Assembly: GCF_030272615.1 (NCBI RefSeq)
Contig: NC_081415.1
Span: 418,223,757-418,287,756, forward strand
DNA: 64,000 nt
DNA from: Cryptomeria japonica
Taxonomy: Eukaryota; Streptophyta; Pinopsida; Cupressales; Cupressaceae
Direction: 5' to 3'
Shown: positions 1-10,009 of the stretch, piece after piece
Layout of the letters: each line of letters starts with the position of its first letter
Position numbering within the stretch: position 1 is the stretch's first letter
Program-made: the position numbers and the translations under genes
The notes under the pieces: generated by a model
What the model was told of the DNA's origin: nothing
What the model saw: only the letters and a program-made list of their open reading frames with translations
Databases searched by the model: none

Positions 1-285
1 TATTTTATATTCCACTAGTGTCAGCGTCTCCATAATATTCATGGTAGAACAATTTCTTGAGGTAATAGGAAAATTCAACTAGTTTGTCACTTGTTGCATG
101 GCAATTCTTTGTTGCTTCCTCTGTTGCAATGACTTCATTTTCTTTAATACCATGCACACTATACGTTGTTCTTTTAACTCATTCAATCATATCCTTACAA
201 TGAAATGAATTATTTTTTGCAATATTTTTTTTATTGCGTTGAGAGGCGTATTATACTCAAAAATGCAAAACATATGAAGAATGTT

Positions 286-470
286 CTATGTAGCTTCTAG
301 ATTAGATTGTGTGAGCAATTTTTAACCATCAACGTTTTGAATCACACTTTGTGATTCATCATCAGGATGCAAGAGAGCATAAGGAGTTGAAAGATGATGA
401 ATCACGGAGTGTGATTCGAAACGTTGATGGTTGAAAATTGCTCACACGATCTAATCTAGAAGCTACATAG
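286..470. repeat. Long near-perfect inverted repeat (foldback hairpin)
   Basis: Bases 286-362 and 395-470 are reverse complements with only a few mismatches, separated by a loop of about 32 bases that holds the segment ggatgcaagagagcataagg. Read as RNA this gives a stem of about 75 bp. No coding potential. The arms start with ctatgtagcttctagatt and end with its complement. It could be a foldback MITE or the source of a hairpin small RNA; no clear target-site duplication is visible. Confidence 0.85.
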
Positions 471-473
471 AAA

Positions 474-1649
474 ATTTGAATGGATTGTGGAAATCTTATA
501 GCTTTGATATGAAGAATTTTTTTTTTTTAAATAGAGACAACTTTCTTATTGTGTCATTAAAAAAAAAAAAAAGATAAGAGTGGTGATTTCTTCTCATCCA
601 ATTAAAAATAGAAACTTTCCTTCCATTGTGGATTTCCTTTCTCGTCCTCTTTTTACCTATAAACATGTTCATGATTTGGAAAATTGGGTATATGTTTTTC
701 TGAGAGCAATTTTTTATTGAAGCACAAACAATAAGTGATGCACATTGAAACAAACAATAAGTGAGGTACATTGAATGGTGCTCATGTGCATAGTGTTGAT
801 GTAGTGAAACCCTCCCTTCTTTGATGAGCTTACAAGATAGATCACAATAACTATTATTTACATTTAGGATATGTTAAATTTGGTTTCATTAGTTATCTAT
901 TCAGTGATGGTGACAAGGGTGAAGATTGTGTTCTTTATATTTTTTATTTCAAGTTTTAAATAATTTGAACTTAGATGCAATTGTTATATTATGAAGTTAA
1001 AGATGGTGTCTCTATGAACTGCTAGTGGATTCCGCTCAAGTAACAATGCTTGCAAAAAAATATTTTATGTGTTTTCAAGCTTCAATATTCCTAACTATAA
1101 TAGAATATGTTTTACGGAATCTTATGGTTTTTTATAAGATGTTTCCAAATCGCTCTAAGTATTCATACTTTCCTTGGATGAAACCCTTTTGAGTCTAAAG
1201 TATATGACTGGTTTTGCAAGTCAAATCAATTGCATGTAGGTACTAATCTATTTCTTTATAAAATAAAAATGAGTGTATACATGTTAAATTTATTAAAACA
1301 AGTGCATGCATGTTTGATTTTGAACATGGTTATTTAGTAATTTAAAAGGTCAATGTAGTGCATGAGGCTCACATATTTTCTCAAAACACTTTTTTACCTC
1401 TATATTTCATGTCAAAATAAATGAATAAAGCAATTATGCAAAAATACACATCTTCTTTTTACATGTTTGTGTCTTTATTATTTTTCATACTAAAAAAGAA
1501 TGACTTAATGTTTTTTGAGTATCTCATTTAAGAATATATTCAATATCCTATTTGTACACTTTTATGGTTCTAAGTATCTTGAATATGGCTCAATAAAATT
1601 CACTAAGATTTTCTCAATCTATCTAAATTAATAGCCTTTTTTAACTCTA
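474..1649. other. AT-rich intergenic DNA, nothing recognised
   Basis: Very AT-rich sequence with poly-A/T runs and stops in all frames. A 91-codon minus-strand frame at 496-771 is low-complexity and unlike any family I know. I see no gene, RNA gene or terminal repeat. Confidence 0.6.
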
Positions 1650-2350
1650 AGCTAATAGCCTTTTTTTCCTTTGTAGATTTCATAGTTTTAGATTAAATAA
1701 GTAGTTATATAAAAGTAATTAATGAAATTAGAGATGTTTCTATATTCCAAATTGGATTTTTTATGTTTCTATGTTTTGAGTTCAATAAAATAATTAATTC
1801 AATTCTAAGTCAAACTCTAAACTAAGGTTGGGGTCAGGGGTGTCATGGAGGGGCTTCCTTAAAAATAGAGTTGAAGTTGTTGAGATTTTTTAGGAATACT
1901 TTAAAGTCAGTGATCCCATGAATTTTGTAATGTAGTTTAGCTTAAAAGATTAAGCTCCTAAATTTAAGGAATTTGGTGATTCCTTGAAATTTGTAGTGCA
2001 GTTCAACTCAAAAATAAGTAAATAAATTTCATTTTCCCCCTAAATTTTTTTGGCGGGATTCATCTTTTTTTTATGGGAATCATCAGATGATCAACAAGTG
2101 GCAAATAATATTCCTAAGCATGTGGGACAATTTCTAACCCCACGGCCCCCACCCCATTTTCATTGCTCAAACATACAACCCTAAAAAGTGGGAGTTTCTA
2201 TTTTGTAGGAAAAGATTCCAAATAATCCCATAGCCAAAAAATTCTCCATGGAACCTCCTCTTCCTTAAAAATGTAAGCTTAAGCCCCCATGGGACCCTTG
2301 CCTAATAGCCTTTTTTATGTTTTGGATTCCATAGTTTTAAATTAAATAAG
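1650..2350. repeat. Segment flanked by direct repeats, with imperfect terminal inverted repeats
   Basis: A stretch beginning ctaatagcctttttt and running into a catagttttaaattaaataag-like sequence occurs at about 1651-1705 and again at about 2306-2348. Between them, ggggtgtcatggaggggctt near 1836 is an imperfect inverted match to aagcccccatgggaccc near 2284. This could be a small terminal-inverted-repeat element of about 480 bp, without coding capacity. The pairing is imperfect and no target-site duplication is obvious. Confidence 0.3.
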
Positions 2351-2414
2351 TTTATTCAATCTGATTCAATTAAATATTTTCTTAATTTATTAATTCAAGT
2401 AAGTGCTTTTTTTA

Positions 2415-2835
2415 TGTTTCTATAATTTAATGATTTATTTCAAAAACATTTTCTCATATTTACAAATGCTAATAGAGTAACAAAATTACTTTTAAGTTAT
2501 ATAAAAAAGTAATTAATAAGGTTAAAGATATTTGTAATATATATTTGTTGCCGTACTTTTAATTATCAATTCCAAGGTGTTTTTATAATTTAATTACTTA
2601 AAATAAATTAAGATTATATCAAAAATAGCTTTCCGTATTTATAAATATTAATATAGTAACAAAATTATTCCTTTTAAATATCTATTTATTGTTTTACATT
2701 CAACTCTCAATTCGATGACATTTATATAATTTAATTACTTAAAATAAATTAAGGTTATATCAAAAATATCTTTCCAGATTTATAATTACCAATATAGTAA
2801 CAAAATTATTGTTTCTAAAAAAATTTATTAAAAAT
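2415..2835. repeat. AT-rich tandem repeat, unit about 150-170 bp (block 1)
   Basis: About three degenerate copies of one unit follow each other. Landmarks in each are a ttctataatttaattactt-like stretch, a ttatatcaaaaata stretch, tttataaatatcaatatag and aacaaaattatt. The same unit reappears around the third LINE (30280-30393 and 37983-38365), so it is a dispersed satellite-like family. Non-coding. Confidence 0.65.
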
Positions 2836-3161
2836 TTATTTTTGCCTATAATATATAATCTTTTATGATTAAGTTAGATAAGTTATATAAAAAATTAATA
2901 ATGAGAATAAATATGTTTCTATATTTTAAATAGGATTAAAAACTATATATTATCTTTCTATGATTATGTGTTATATTGTAATTAAATAAAATAACAATTA
3001 AATAACTAGATCTATTATAAATTTTATACTATTAATATTTAGTAATAGAATTTAAAAATATAGTAATATAAGTCTAATGTAATACTAATATAAAAATAAT
3101 AATAAAGTTAAATTATGGTAAAAATATTTTTTTTAATTTGGGGTTCTAAACATAGTGTGTT

Positions 3162-3205
3162 GGTTAAGTGGTGGTGGTGGTGATGTGGCCACCAAGGTTC
3201 AAACC
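3162..3205 (+). promoter_or_regulatory. tRNA-like A box and B box (possible SINE head)
   Basis: tggttaagtgg at 3162-3172 fits the RNA polymerase III A-box consensus, and ggttcaaacc at 3196-3205 fits the B-box core; spacing is tRNA-like. The minisatellite that follows would then be the SINE body. No full tRNA cloverleaf can be drawn, so this is at most a tRNA-derived SINE or tRNA relic. Confidence 0.35.
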
Positions 3206-3250
3206 TTCGTTGGGCTATTGTGATCACAAGAAGCTTATGTGTTCGTCGAT

Positions 3251-3387
3251 CCATGGTGCTAGTGTGTTTGAGCCTAAATCCATGGTGCTTGAGCCTGAAT
3301 CCATGGTGCTCGTGGGTTTGAGCCTAAATCCATGGTTCTCATAGGTTTGAGCCTGAATGCATGGTTCTCATGGGTTTGAGCTTGAGC
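3251..3387 (+). repeat. 29-bp minisatellite, about five copies
   Basis: Units begin with ccatggt at 3251, 3280, 3301, 3330 and 3359 (the last with gcatgg) and contain gggtttgagcctgaat or a variant. Spacings are 29, 21, 29 and 29 bases; the second unit lacks eight bases. Non-coding. Confidence 0.85.
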
Positions 3388-3419
3388 TTTAATAAACAAG
3401 AATAAGATCCCCTATTAAA

Positions 3420-3526
3420 AGTTTAATGTTGACTACAAACCAAATTGAACCCTAACCATAAACCAAATTAAGCATTAAACCAAATCAAATCTTAACACTA
3501 AACCAAAATTAAACCATAATCTTTAA
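3420..3526. repeat. Degenerate CCCTAAACCAAATTGAA-type array, left part
   Basis: Short irregular units built from aaccctaa, aaccaaatt and gaaccctaa. The same array resumes at 24525, directly after the LINE, so 3511-3526 and 24509-24524 were one site before the LINE inserted. It resembles plant telomere repeat (CCCTAAA) mixed with AT-rich spacer but is too degenerate to be a telomere. Confidence 0.75.
3511..3526. repeat. Target-site duplication of LINE copy 1, left
   Basis: aaaccataatctttaa at 3511-3526 is repeated exactly at 24509-24524, immediately after an A-rich tail. The first A bases of the right copy may belong to the tail. The pair brackets a 21-kb composite made of one LINE plus two nested LTR elements. 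Confidence 0.85.
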
Positions 3527-3864
3527 TGGAAAAATGGTATCAAGGCGAAGGCTCGGTCTACAACCAAGGGATTTCAGGGATTTCAGGGATTTTAGATAGA
3601 GAGAACAATCTAGATTCCATGTCCGACTAGCTTTCAAGCCATGTTCGAAACCAAAATGGGTTTGGGAGGATCATAATAGGTTGTAGTTTCCCTCGCAACT
3701 GCATTTGGATAATACTAACGGTCGAAATAAGGGTTTTGGTTGGCGCACAAATGATCCCTCAGGGACTTTTAAGGGCTTTAATGGCTTCCCATATGGCTTG
3801 AAGGTAGACTAGAAATAGGTCTGTGACAACGAGTGGTAATCGAAAAAGATCCCAAGAGTGGAAA

Positions 3865-3962
3865 ATGAGAAGGAAGGGCAATCCTGCCCAAAAGTAAAAA
3901 AATTGTCTTTTTTCTTGGACAATAGCCCTAAATGAAAATGAGAAGGAAGGGCAATCCTGCCC
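3865..3962 (+). repeat. 72-bp partial tandem duplication in the LINE 5' region
   Basis: gagaaggaagggcaatcctg occurs near 3868 and again about 72 bases later; the first copy runs into aaaagtaaaaaaattg and the second into taaatgtttc. It lies in the decayed front part of LINE ORF1 or its leader. Confidence 0.7.
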
Positions 3963-4099
3963 TAAATGTTTCTTTATTTAGGGCGAGAGGCTTCTTCATG
4001 AGATGGGTCAAGGAGTGGTCTGCGATCAGCCAAGTTAAGAAGGTGTGTGCAAAGAACTAGCCTTTCAAAGTAGAGATTAAATCCATGTTGAATGGTTTT

Positions 4100-4723
4100 T
4101 TCTTAGGGATCGCGGAGGACAGTGACAGTAAAAACTGGGTTTTCAACGATGGTCCCTTTTTTTATGGGGGGCAAGGGTTTGCTTGTGAAAGAATGTGAGC
4201 CAAACTTTAACCCTCTGAAAGCCCATTTAGAAGAGGTTCTAGTCTAGTTGAGACTTTATAACCTCTCGCAGGAGTATTCGAATGAAGAGACTTTTAGGAC
4301 CATTGGCAACAAACTAGGTTTCTACATCAAATTAGATGAGGCAATAGAAGAGAAGGACTTTAGTATGTATGCATGGATTTGCATTAGGTGGAAGCCACAT
4401 TTTCCCTTACCCTCCATTATTGAGATCAACACTAATGAGGGTTGTTGGATTCAACAGATCAAGATTGAGAAAAAGATGGAACATTATAAAAACTGCAAAA
4501 AAGATGGCCACTCAGATGAGGTGTGTCTGGTTGGCAAAAAGGGTAAGGCAATGGAAGCTAAAGAGGGGTTTGATCAAGTTAAGACTATGCAGGAGGAGGA
4601 AGACACTCATCAGGAGAAACATGTGGGTGATGGGGCCTCGACTTCTTCAAGTTTTGCTCAGGGTTATGAGATTAATGGGGGTAAGCTACCAGACCTAAAT
4701 GGGGAGGAGCATTTGGTACAAGG
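4100..4723 (+). pseudogene. LINE copy 1 ORF1 relic, N-terminal and middle part
   Basis: ORF1 encodes the RNA-binding protein of plant L1 elements. Frames with stops near 4100-4250 carry DUF4283-like remnants (a WVFNDGPFF-like stretch, then NFNPLKAHLEEV). The clean frame from 4248 reads MRLYNLSQEY, GNKLGFYIKLDEA and AWICIRWKPHFPLP, followed by a CCHC-type knuckle (KNCKKDGHSDEVC) whose first cysteine appears changed to tyrosine. The same layout is seen in copy 3 (CAKCTNKIHPPGFC). The frame reads into element A at 4724 and continues in phase after it at 10335, so the LTR insertion interrupts it. Confidence 0.75.
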
Positions 4724-4803
4724 TGTTGCCGGGAATAATCATTATGTTATGTTGTTATATTATGTTTATGTTGTCGTTGGTAATAATGAGTTACAGCGGT
4801 CAG
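4724..4803 (+). repeat. Element A 5' LTR, truncated to about 80 bp
   Basis: Starts tgttgccgggaataatca and matches the start of the 3' LTR at 10010 (tgttgtcgggaataatca) for about 80 bases to ggtcagt, then diverges. About 240 bases of LTR and the normal primer-binding site are missing, so the element could not transpose in this form. Confidence 0.8.
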
Positions 4804-4845
4804 TAAACCACTTGATGAACCACCTCCCCCGGCTGCTTGCATAGG

Positions 4846-4976
4846 CATCGCTGGCACAACAGGCCCGCTTGGAGGAGATTGCCCAGGAAGAGCGACGACA
4901 ACAAATCCTGCAACGCTACGAAGAGAACAGCCGACGGGAAATGGAACGAGATGGCGCCAGGCTAGGAGGAAATTGA
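4846..4976 (+). pseudogene. Coiled-coil coding fragment next to the truncated 5' LTR
   Basis: An open frame reads SLAQQARLEEIAQEERRQ, then LQRYEENSRREMERDGARLG, and stops at tga. The heptad-like Leu/Ala/Glu/Arg pattern predicts a coiled coil. It sits where the rest of the LTR and leader should be. It resembles in style the coiled-coil relic near the 3' LTR (9508-9850), so it may be a rearranged piece of that frame or the start of gag. No family recognised. Confidence 0.45.
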
Positions 4977-5011
4977 ACCTTGTAATAATCCCGACACATT
5001 GCTGATATAAA

Positions 5012-6690
5012 TTGTGGCCGAAAGGCAAAATAAAAATAAAAATAATAAAAGTTTTTTTTGTGTACATGGCGTGTGTTTGTTGTGTATGGAAGCGACTTAT
5101 GCCCAATAGACTAAATAAGGACAAAAATAAAAAGATACAGAGTGACGAATGGGAAGTGGCACAAACCGCGTTGAATCTCAGACAACAGATAGAACGAAGG
5201 CGTAGGCTAAGGCAGCTTGTCGAGGGACGACCGGCCGAGGGGTTGCCCGAAGGGAACCCAGGAGGTGTCACGGAAGTTGTGGAGGCAGAGGTAGACGGAG
5301 AGAACTACACTGTCTACACTGTTGTAGGGCTACCAGAAGGAGTCACGGAGGGTGCCGAAGGAGAACTCTACAGTTCGCCAGAATACCACAGTAGGGTAAG
5401 AAGCCGCGAAGAGTTGATGGAACAAACAAGGCGAAGTCTAAACCTGATCGACACTACCAGAGAATTGCTAAAGAATTTGTCCATTTCAGAGGACAACCGG
5501 AGGGAGACAACCAACCAGAGGGAGACAATGGAAGGTGACGGTACGACCGAAGGTGTCGAGGGAGCACAAGGGTACCGTACGGGAGGCAATTTGTTTGGTT
5601 CGGTGTCAGCAACTTTTTTCGGAGGACCCACGAGTGGAGGTTCAGTTGCATGAGGCGGAGGATCTCCAGGTACAAGCACACAAGGAATTAGAGGAGTGAG
5701 ACCCAGCGACGGGATGGCGAGTAAACAAAAATTGCCAAAGTTCACAGGGGAGGGCAAGGAAGACCCCTTACGGCACTGCCGTACACGTGAAGTGAAACCA
5801 TTTGGTCCGCCAACGGAGTAACAGACCAGGATGACTGGGTACAGCAGTTCCCAGCCACGTTACGAGGAGTTGCCATAGATTGGTACTCCAATGTGGACAA
5901 GCAAAAAGTGGCCACGTGGGCCAATCTACGGAAGGAATTCACGGGGGAGTTTCGGTTGCTCCGTGATGACAATGAAATTGTAACGGAGATATATAGTACC
6001 AAACAAGGTAGCAGGGAGACAGTACGGGCATACAGTCGGAGGCTGAAAGAACTCTTGGGTAAAATGGAAAGCCAACCTGCAGATGGATTGAAGAAACAAT
6101 GGTTCGTTGAAGGGTTGAAATCCTCCCTATGGAGGAAGATGAAAATTGTACCCCCGACGTCATATGACGACGCTTATAATAGGGCGATGGACCTGGAGAG
6201 AAAACAAAAAACATCAAAGAAGAAGAAAAATAATAAATCCTCATCCGAGGACGATGACTCTTCACAGGAAAGCAGCAGCGACGACGAGGCTGGCAAACGG
6301 GTGCAAGCGCTCCAGAAAGACATGGAGCAAATGAGAAAGGAATTCAAAATAATGAGAAGCACTGGTCGGAATGAAGGGGACATATGGTGCACTGAGTGCA
6401 AAGAGGAAGGGCACACAAAGGGTACTTGCCAAAAGAAGGCATTCTGTGAGATTTGCCAAGTGATGGGACACTCCACCAAGGAGTGCCCATACAACATGAA
6501 AACCCGAAGTACGCAAATGAACCAGGTGCTATTCACGGAGCAGGCCACAACATCCGCACCAGCGGGTACCAGCCAACATACTAACACAACAGCATCATCT
6601 GGAGGATACCGAGACAACAGATGCGGCGGCGGAAGGAATAGCAACAATAACAATAATGGAAGCCGTATCCAGTATGACACCAAGGGCTGA
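5012..6690 (+). pseudogene. gag: Element A gag: capsid and first zinc knuckles
   Basis: Gag packages the element RNA. The first frame (5012-5653) is a charged N-terminal region rich in Glu, Arg and Gly. Capsid (Retrotrans_gag-like) sequence follows: LPKFTGEGKEDPLRHC from about 5727, then a frameshift near 5790, then ATWANLRKEFTGEFRLLRDD and AYSRRLKELLGKMES in the frame open from 5893. A lysine/serine/acid-rich linker leads to two CCHC knuckles, CTECKEEGHTKGTC and CEICQVMGHSTKEC. A tga at 6688-6690 interrupts the frame, which continues in phase. The exact start codon is uncertain. Confidence 0.8.
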
Positions 6691-8307
6691 CCAATTATCC
6701 AATGTAGGGCCTGTAATCAATGGGGGCACTTCGCCCGTGATTGCACGAAGGAAGCCACCCCTCAGCACCTATGTCGTTGGTGTGGGCAAGGCGACCATGA
6801 GGATGCAAATTGCCCGCAGGTAGGGGTTAATCTCCTCAACATTGAGAAGGCTGAGAAGACTGGTGAGAAAGAAGTACTAGTGATCACCTGTGCCCAGACG
6901 AAAAAAGCCACTTATCTCGACCCCCGTACGGAGAAGGAGAGATTACGGGAGGCAAAGGCCAATATTGAACATGAGATGACGACCGAACGACGGGACAACG
7001 AGGTGGCGAGTACATCATCCCGTACGGAAGCGGAAAATAACATCATTGGGCAAATCTTGCAAATAGAGGTGCCGATAAAGGTAAAAGACCTTCTAGACTC
7101 TATGCCACAATTGAGGATTGCCATCCTCACCGATGTGCAAAGCACCGCATTATCGAGTGCACCACAGGTAGGGGTTCCCGCCACTGCATCGTCGAGTGCA
7201 CCACAGGTAGGGGTTCCCGCCACCGCTTCGAAGTGTACACCACAGGTGGAGGTTTTCGTCAGCCCTTCGACTAACCCGATGTTACTAGCCTTGAGCAGTG
7301 GTAGACACCCAACTGTGGTAGAAATGGGTATCTGTGGGACCATTCTGAAGGACACCATTGTGGATGGGGGATCTGGGGTGAATGTACTACCAGAAGAAAC
7401 ATGGAAGCGGCTGGGGAAGCCCACCCTGTGGCCACCCACATTCAACCTGGTGGGAGCGGACCAACATGACATTAAGCCACTCGGCCTGTTGATGGCCCAG
7501 CAAGTGACAATTGGTACGCAACCATTCTTGTTAGATTTCGTGGTTATTCCCTCGAAGAAGAAAGGCTATGACGCCATCCTGGGGAGAGCGTGGTTGATCA
7601 ACGCGAGGGTAAACCACAACTGGAAGAAAAATACACTTTCCATGGAGAAGGGAGGGCGGAAATATACCATTGACCCACACACCCAAGATGTCGGCGAAGA
7701 GCTCGCCTCTTCCGACTCGGACTCAGAGGACTCTAATAAAGGGGAAGGGGGTCCCAATGAAAGCAAGGGCAAGAACGCGATGGAGCCGAACAGTGAAGGG
7801 GTGCTCGAATTGGAGGGATGTTCTAAAGATGAGGTATGCTCACTTAACGAGCTCTTCCACTGGCAAATGGAGGATTACGAAATGTTCCAAAGCTACAGGC
7901 TCAAAGTAGAGGAACCAGAGCAACCAACAGAGGTGTACCTGCCAGAATACAGAGAATATTGGAAGGGAGACGCCCCAAACCTTGGCAACGTAAATAATCC
8001 GAAGAGTGTCGGCAACGATTGGAACCCTGTGTGGAAGACCGCAGTCTTCAAAATCTTTATTATTCTTCTTCTTCTTATGTACGGGAAGGAGGTCGTGGTC
8101 CCTGTAGAATTTGTGGTTCCAGGTCTTCCGATGGCCATTGAAAATAGACTTGCCACCAACGGGCCCAAATTGAAATCCTACCATGCGAAGCGCGCAGGGA
8201 ACCTGAGAGGCCGGACGGACACCCGAGAGCCCGGAGGGGGACCCGAGAGGATGGAAGGGGACTCGAGAGGCCAGGCAGGTGACTCAAGAGGCACAGGACC
8301 ACAATAG
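6691..8307 (+). pseudogene. Element A: third and fourth knuckles, retropepsin, integrase tail
   Basis: In phase with the gag frame. It opens with two more knuckles (CRACNQWGHFARDC, CRWCGQGDHEDANC), then a linker with a 48-bp repeated unit encoding APQVGVPATAS (about 7155-7240). A retropepsin-like domain follows: TIVDGGSGVNVLP around 7357-7395 and AILGRAWL near 7570-7595. The active site reads D-G-G rather than D-S/T-G. The frame then jumps to GKEVVVPVEFVVPGLPMAIE (8083-8140), which is the conserved end of Ty3-type integrase. The junction lies in a tct/tct-rich tract near 8055-8080. Reverse transcriptase, RNase H and the integrase core are deleted in phase, leaving one long open frame to 8307. 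Confidence 0.78.
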
Positions 8308-8399
8308 GTGACTCTCGGGCGAGGAAAACCGAGAAGAATGAAGGGCAATCCCAGAGACAGGATACCCGAGCAGACGACTCTCTAAGACAACTAAATTAG

Positions 8400-8960
8400 G
8401 AGACGAAAAAAAATGTACGGTCGTACGACAGGCGACCGTATGGTCAAAAATTTATTTATTTTTTATTTTTTAAAACCACACGGGGCCGTACGACAGCGAC
8501 CGTACGGCAAATATTTTTATATATATGTAAAAAAAAGAACGGACCACCGTGCAGTGGTAACAGCGACGGTGACCACTGGCGGTGGTAACACCGTATGGTG
8601 GACACCGGCGGTGGCACCCGCAACTACAAAGCTGCACAGCGCGCAGCCGCACAACTCACCCGCCCGCACACTCACGCGCCGAACAGCTCGCAGCCGCACA
8701 GCCATGCAACCGCACAAACACACATGCAGTTGCTTCGTCGTCAATGGTCACTGTACGGTTGAACTGCGTTGGGCGTGCGGAAGGAGGACCGTACAGTGTG
8801 CACAGTTGAGCATGTTGTCGGTACGTTGGAGGTGTGTCCGTACGGTAAGGAGGGTGTCGACCGCACGGGAAGGTGGCCGCATGATCGGAGGTGCCAGTGT
8901 TGTTGTTGACCGTACAAGGAGGTTGTATGGCCGGGGTGCCATCGGTGACATTACAGTGCC
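8400..8960. repeat. Dispersed CGTACGG / GACCGTAC motif cluster
   Basis: Short palindrome-like motifs (accgtacgg, ggtcgtacgac, gaccgtac, gtccgtacggt) recur about eight times in 550 bp, mixed with ggtggtaac and gccgcac runs. Some copies form cgtacg palindromes. The motif also recurs in the coding part of the element (cccgtacgg), hinting at a compositional habit of this family. Confidence 0.6.
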
Positions 8961-9138
8961 AAAAAAAAAAAAATGACGACGACCAGATTTAAAATGATTC
9001 GCTGGAGTTTGAAGCCAGGACACTAGAAATTCAGAGTGGAAAAGAAGGGTTTTTGGCATCTTAAAATATCACAGAAATGTTGTGCGCCATGGACTTTCGT
9101 ATGGTTCTGAGGGTTGTAAATTGGTGTTGGCTGCAAGG

Positions 9139-9262
9139 GCGTTGCCCCTCGACCCCGCCTTGTATTGCGAGCTGCCCCAGGACCTCACGAGGGCGTTGCC
9201 CCAAACCCCGCGAGGGGTGCTGCCCCTCGACCCCGCGGGGGCGCTGCCCCCAGACCCCCAGT
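9139..9262 (+). repeat. GC-rich minisatellite (gggcgttgcccc... units)
   Basis: About four imperfect units built from gggcgttgcccctcgacccc, with variants gagctgccccaggacc, gaggggtgctgcccctcg and gggggcgctgcccccagacc. The core g(4)cgctgcc(3) is close to self-complementary and can fold into short hairpins. Similar GC arrays occur in the 3' part of some plant Ty3-type elements. Confidence 0.7.
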
Positions 9263-9507
9263 TTATTTTTGAGCTACAGAATACCACGGGAAGTGTTGTG
9301 GTTGTCCGTACTGTGAAAAAGAAGCCTGCAGCTAAGCATTGGCGGGGAAGCCATAAGCCGTAGAGGAAGACGGATTTGGAGATTGGGAAGAAACAGAGTT
9401 TGAGGGAAGGCATTGCAGGTCCGCGCAGTTGTATGACACCAGGGAGTTATTCAGTTTAGTTTTTAGCCTTTGGGGAGTATGATGGAGGATTTGAGGTGTC
9501 TCCTAGC

Positions 9508-9850
9508 ATTTGTGCCAGCGGATTGTGGCCACCTCCAGGCATGACTGGTACGCTTTGAGGAACTCGGAGTATGTCTCGGCTAGACGTGAGGTTGCCTTGG
9601 TGGATGCACAGAGGGCTCGGGAGGAGCTGACCACCAGGTTGGAGGCAATAGTCACGTGAGACTTCGTTCAGCGTACCCAGGAGTTGGATGCCGGGAGAGC
9701 AGCATGGGTGGCTATCGAGGACAAATTGGCTAGGGAGATAGTATCATTTGAGTAGCAGTTGGTGGAAGCTGAGACTGAAAAACGTGTTTTGCAGACAAGT
9801 TTGGGTTAGGCACAGGAGGACTGTGATGGCAAAGGAAGCAATATTGGTGA
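9508..9850 (+). pseudogene. Element A: decayed coiled-coil reading frame upstream of 3' LTR
   Basis: One frame reads CQRIVATSRHDWYALRNSEY, VSARREVALVDAQRAREELT, a tga, then RTQELDAGRAAWVAIEDKLA, QLVEAETEKRVLQTSLG and further stops. The Ala/Glu/Arg/Leu periodicity predicts a long coiled coil. Its place between the pol remnant and the polypurine tract is where some plant Ty3-type elements carry an extra ORF. I do not recognise the protein. Confidence 0.5.
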
Positions 9851-9996
9851 AATCCGCACTTGAGCATCGGATGGTAGCAGAAAAGGGTTTTCAGGTGAGG
9901 ATGCAGCAAGTGTATAAGATACGGGCCCGACTGGCGTCAGTAGCTTCTACCGTTCATCTCTATTTTGTATTAAGTCGTCGGAGTCGACTTCTTTTC

Positions 9997-10009
9997 TTGG
10001 GGGGGATGA
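9997..10009 (+). promoter_or_regulatory. Element A polypurine tract
   Basis: Purine-rich ttgggggggatga lies directly before the 3' LTR start (tgttgtcggg), the usual place for plus-strand priming. Confidence 0.7.

Larger units (their letters stand above)
8310..9500 (+). other. Element A non-coding GC-rich region
   Basis: Unlike the AT-rich flanks. It holds the CGTACGG-rich segment and the GC minisatellite annotated below. A 187-codon frame at 8413-8976 follows from low stop frequency in GC-rich repeats and shows no family signature. Confidence 0.6.

Noticed and set aside
496-771. Minus-strand 91-codon frame
   Set aside because: Phe/Lys-rich, produced by A/T runs; no homology and no context.
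3155-3245. A functional tRNA gene
   Set aside because: A and B boxes are present but no acceptor or anticodon stem can be formed.
5742-6683. Minus-strand frames opposite element A gag
   Set aside because: The plus strand clearly encodes capsid and zinc knuckles; the antisense frames are shadows.
8413-8976. 187-codon open frame on the plus strand
   Set aside because: Lies in GC-rich repetitive DNA with low stop frequency; composition (Arg/Thr/His) follows the CGTACGG repeats and other frames there are open too.
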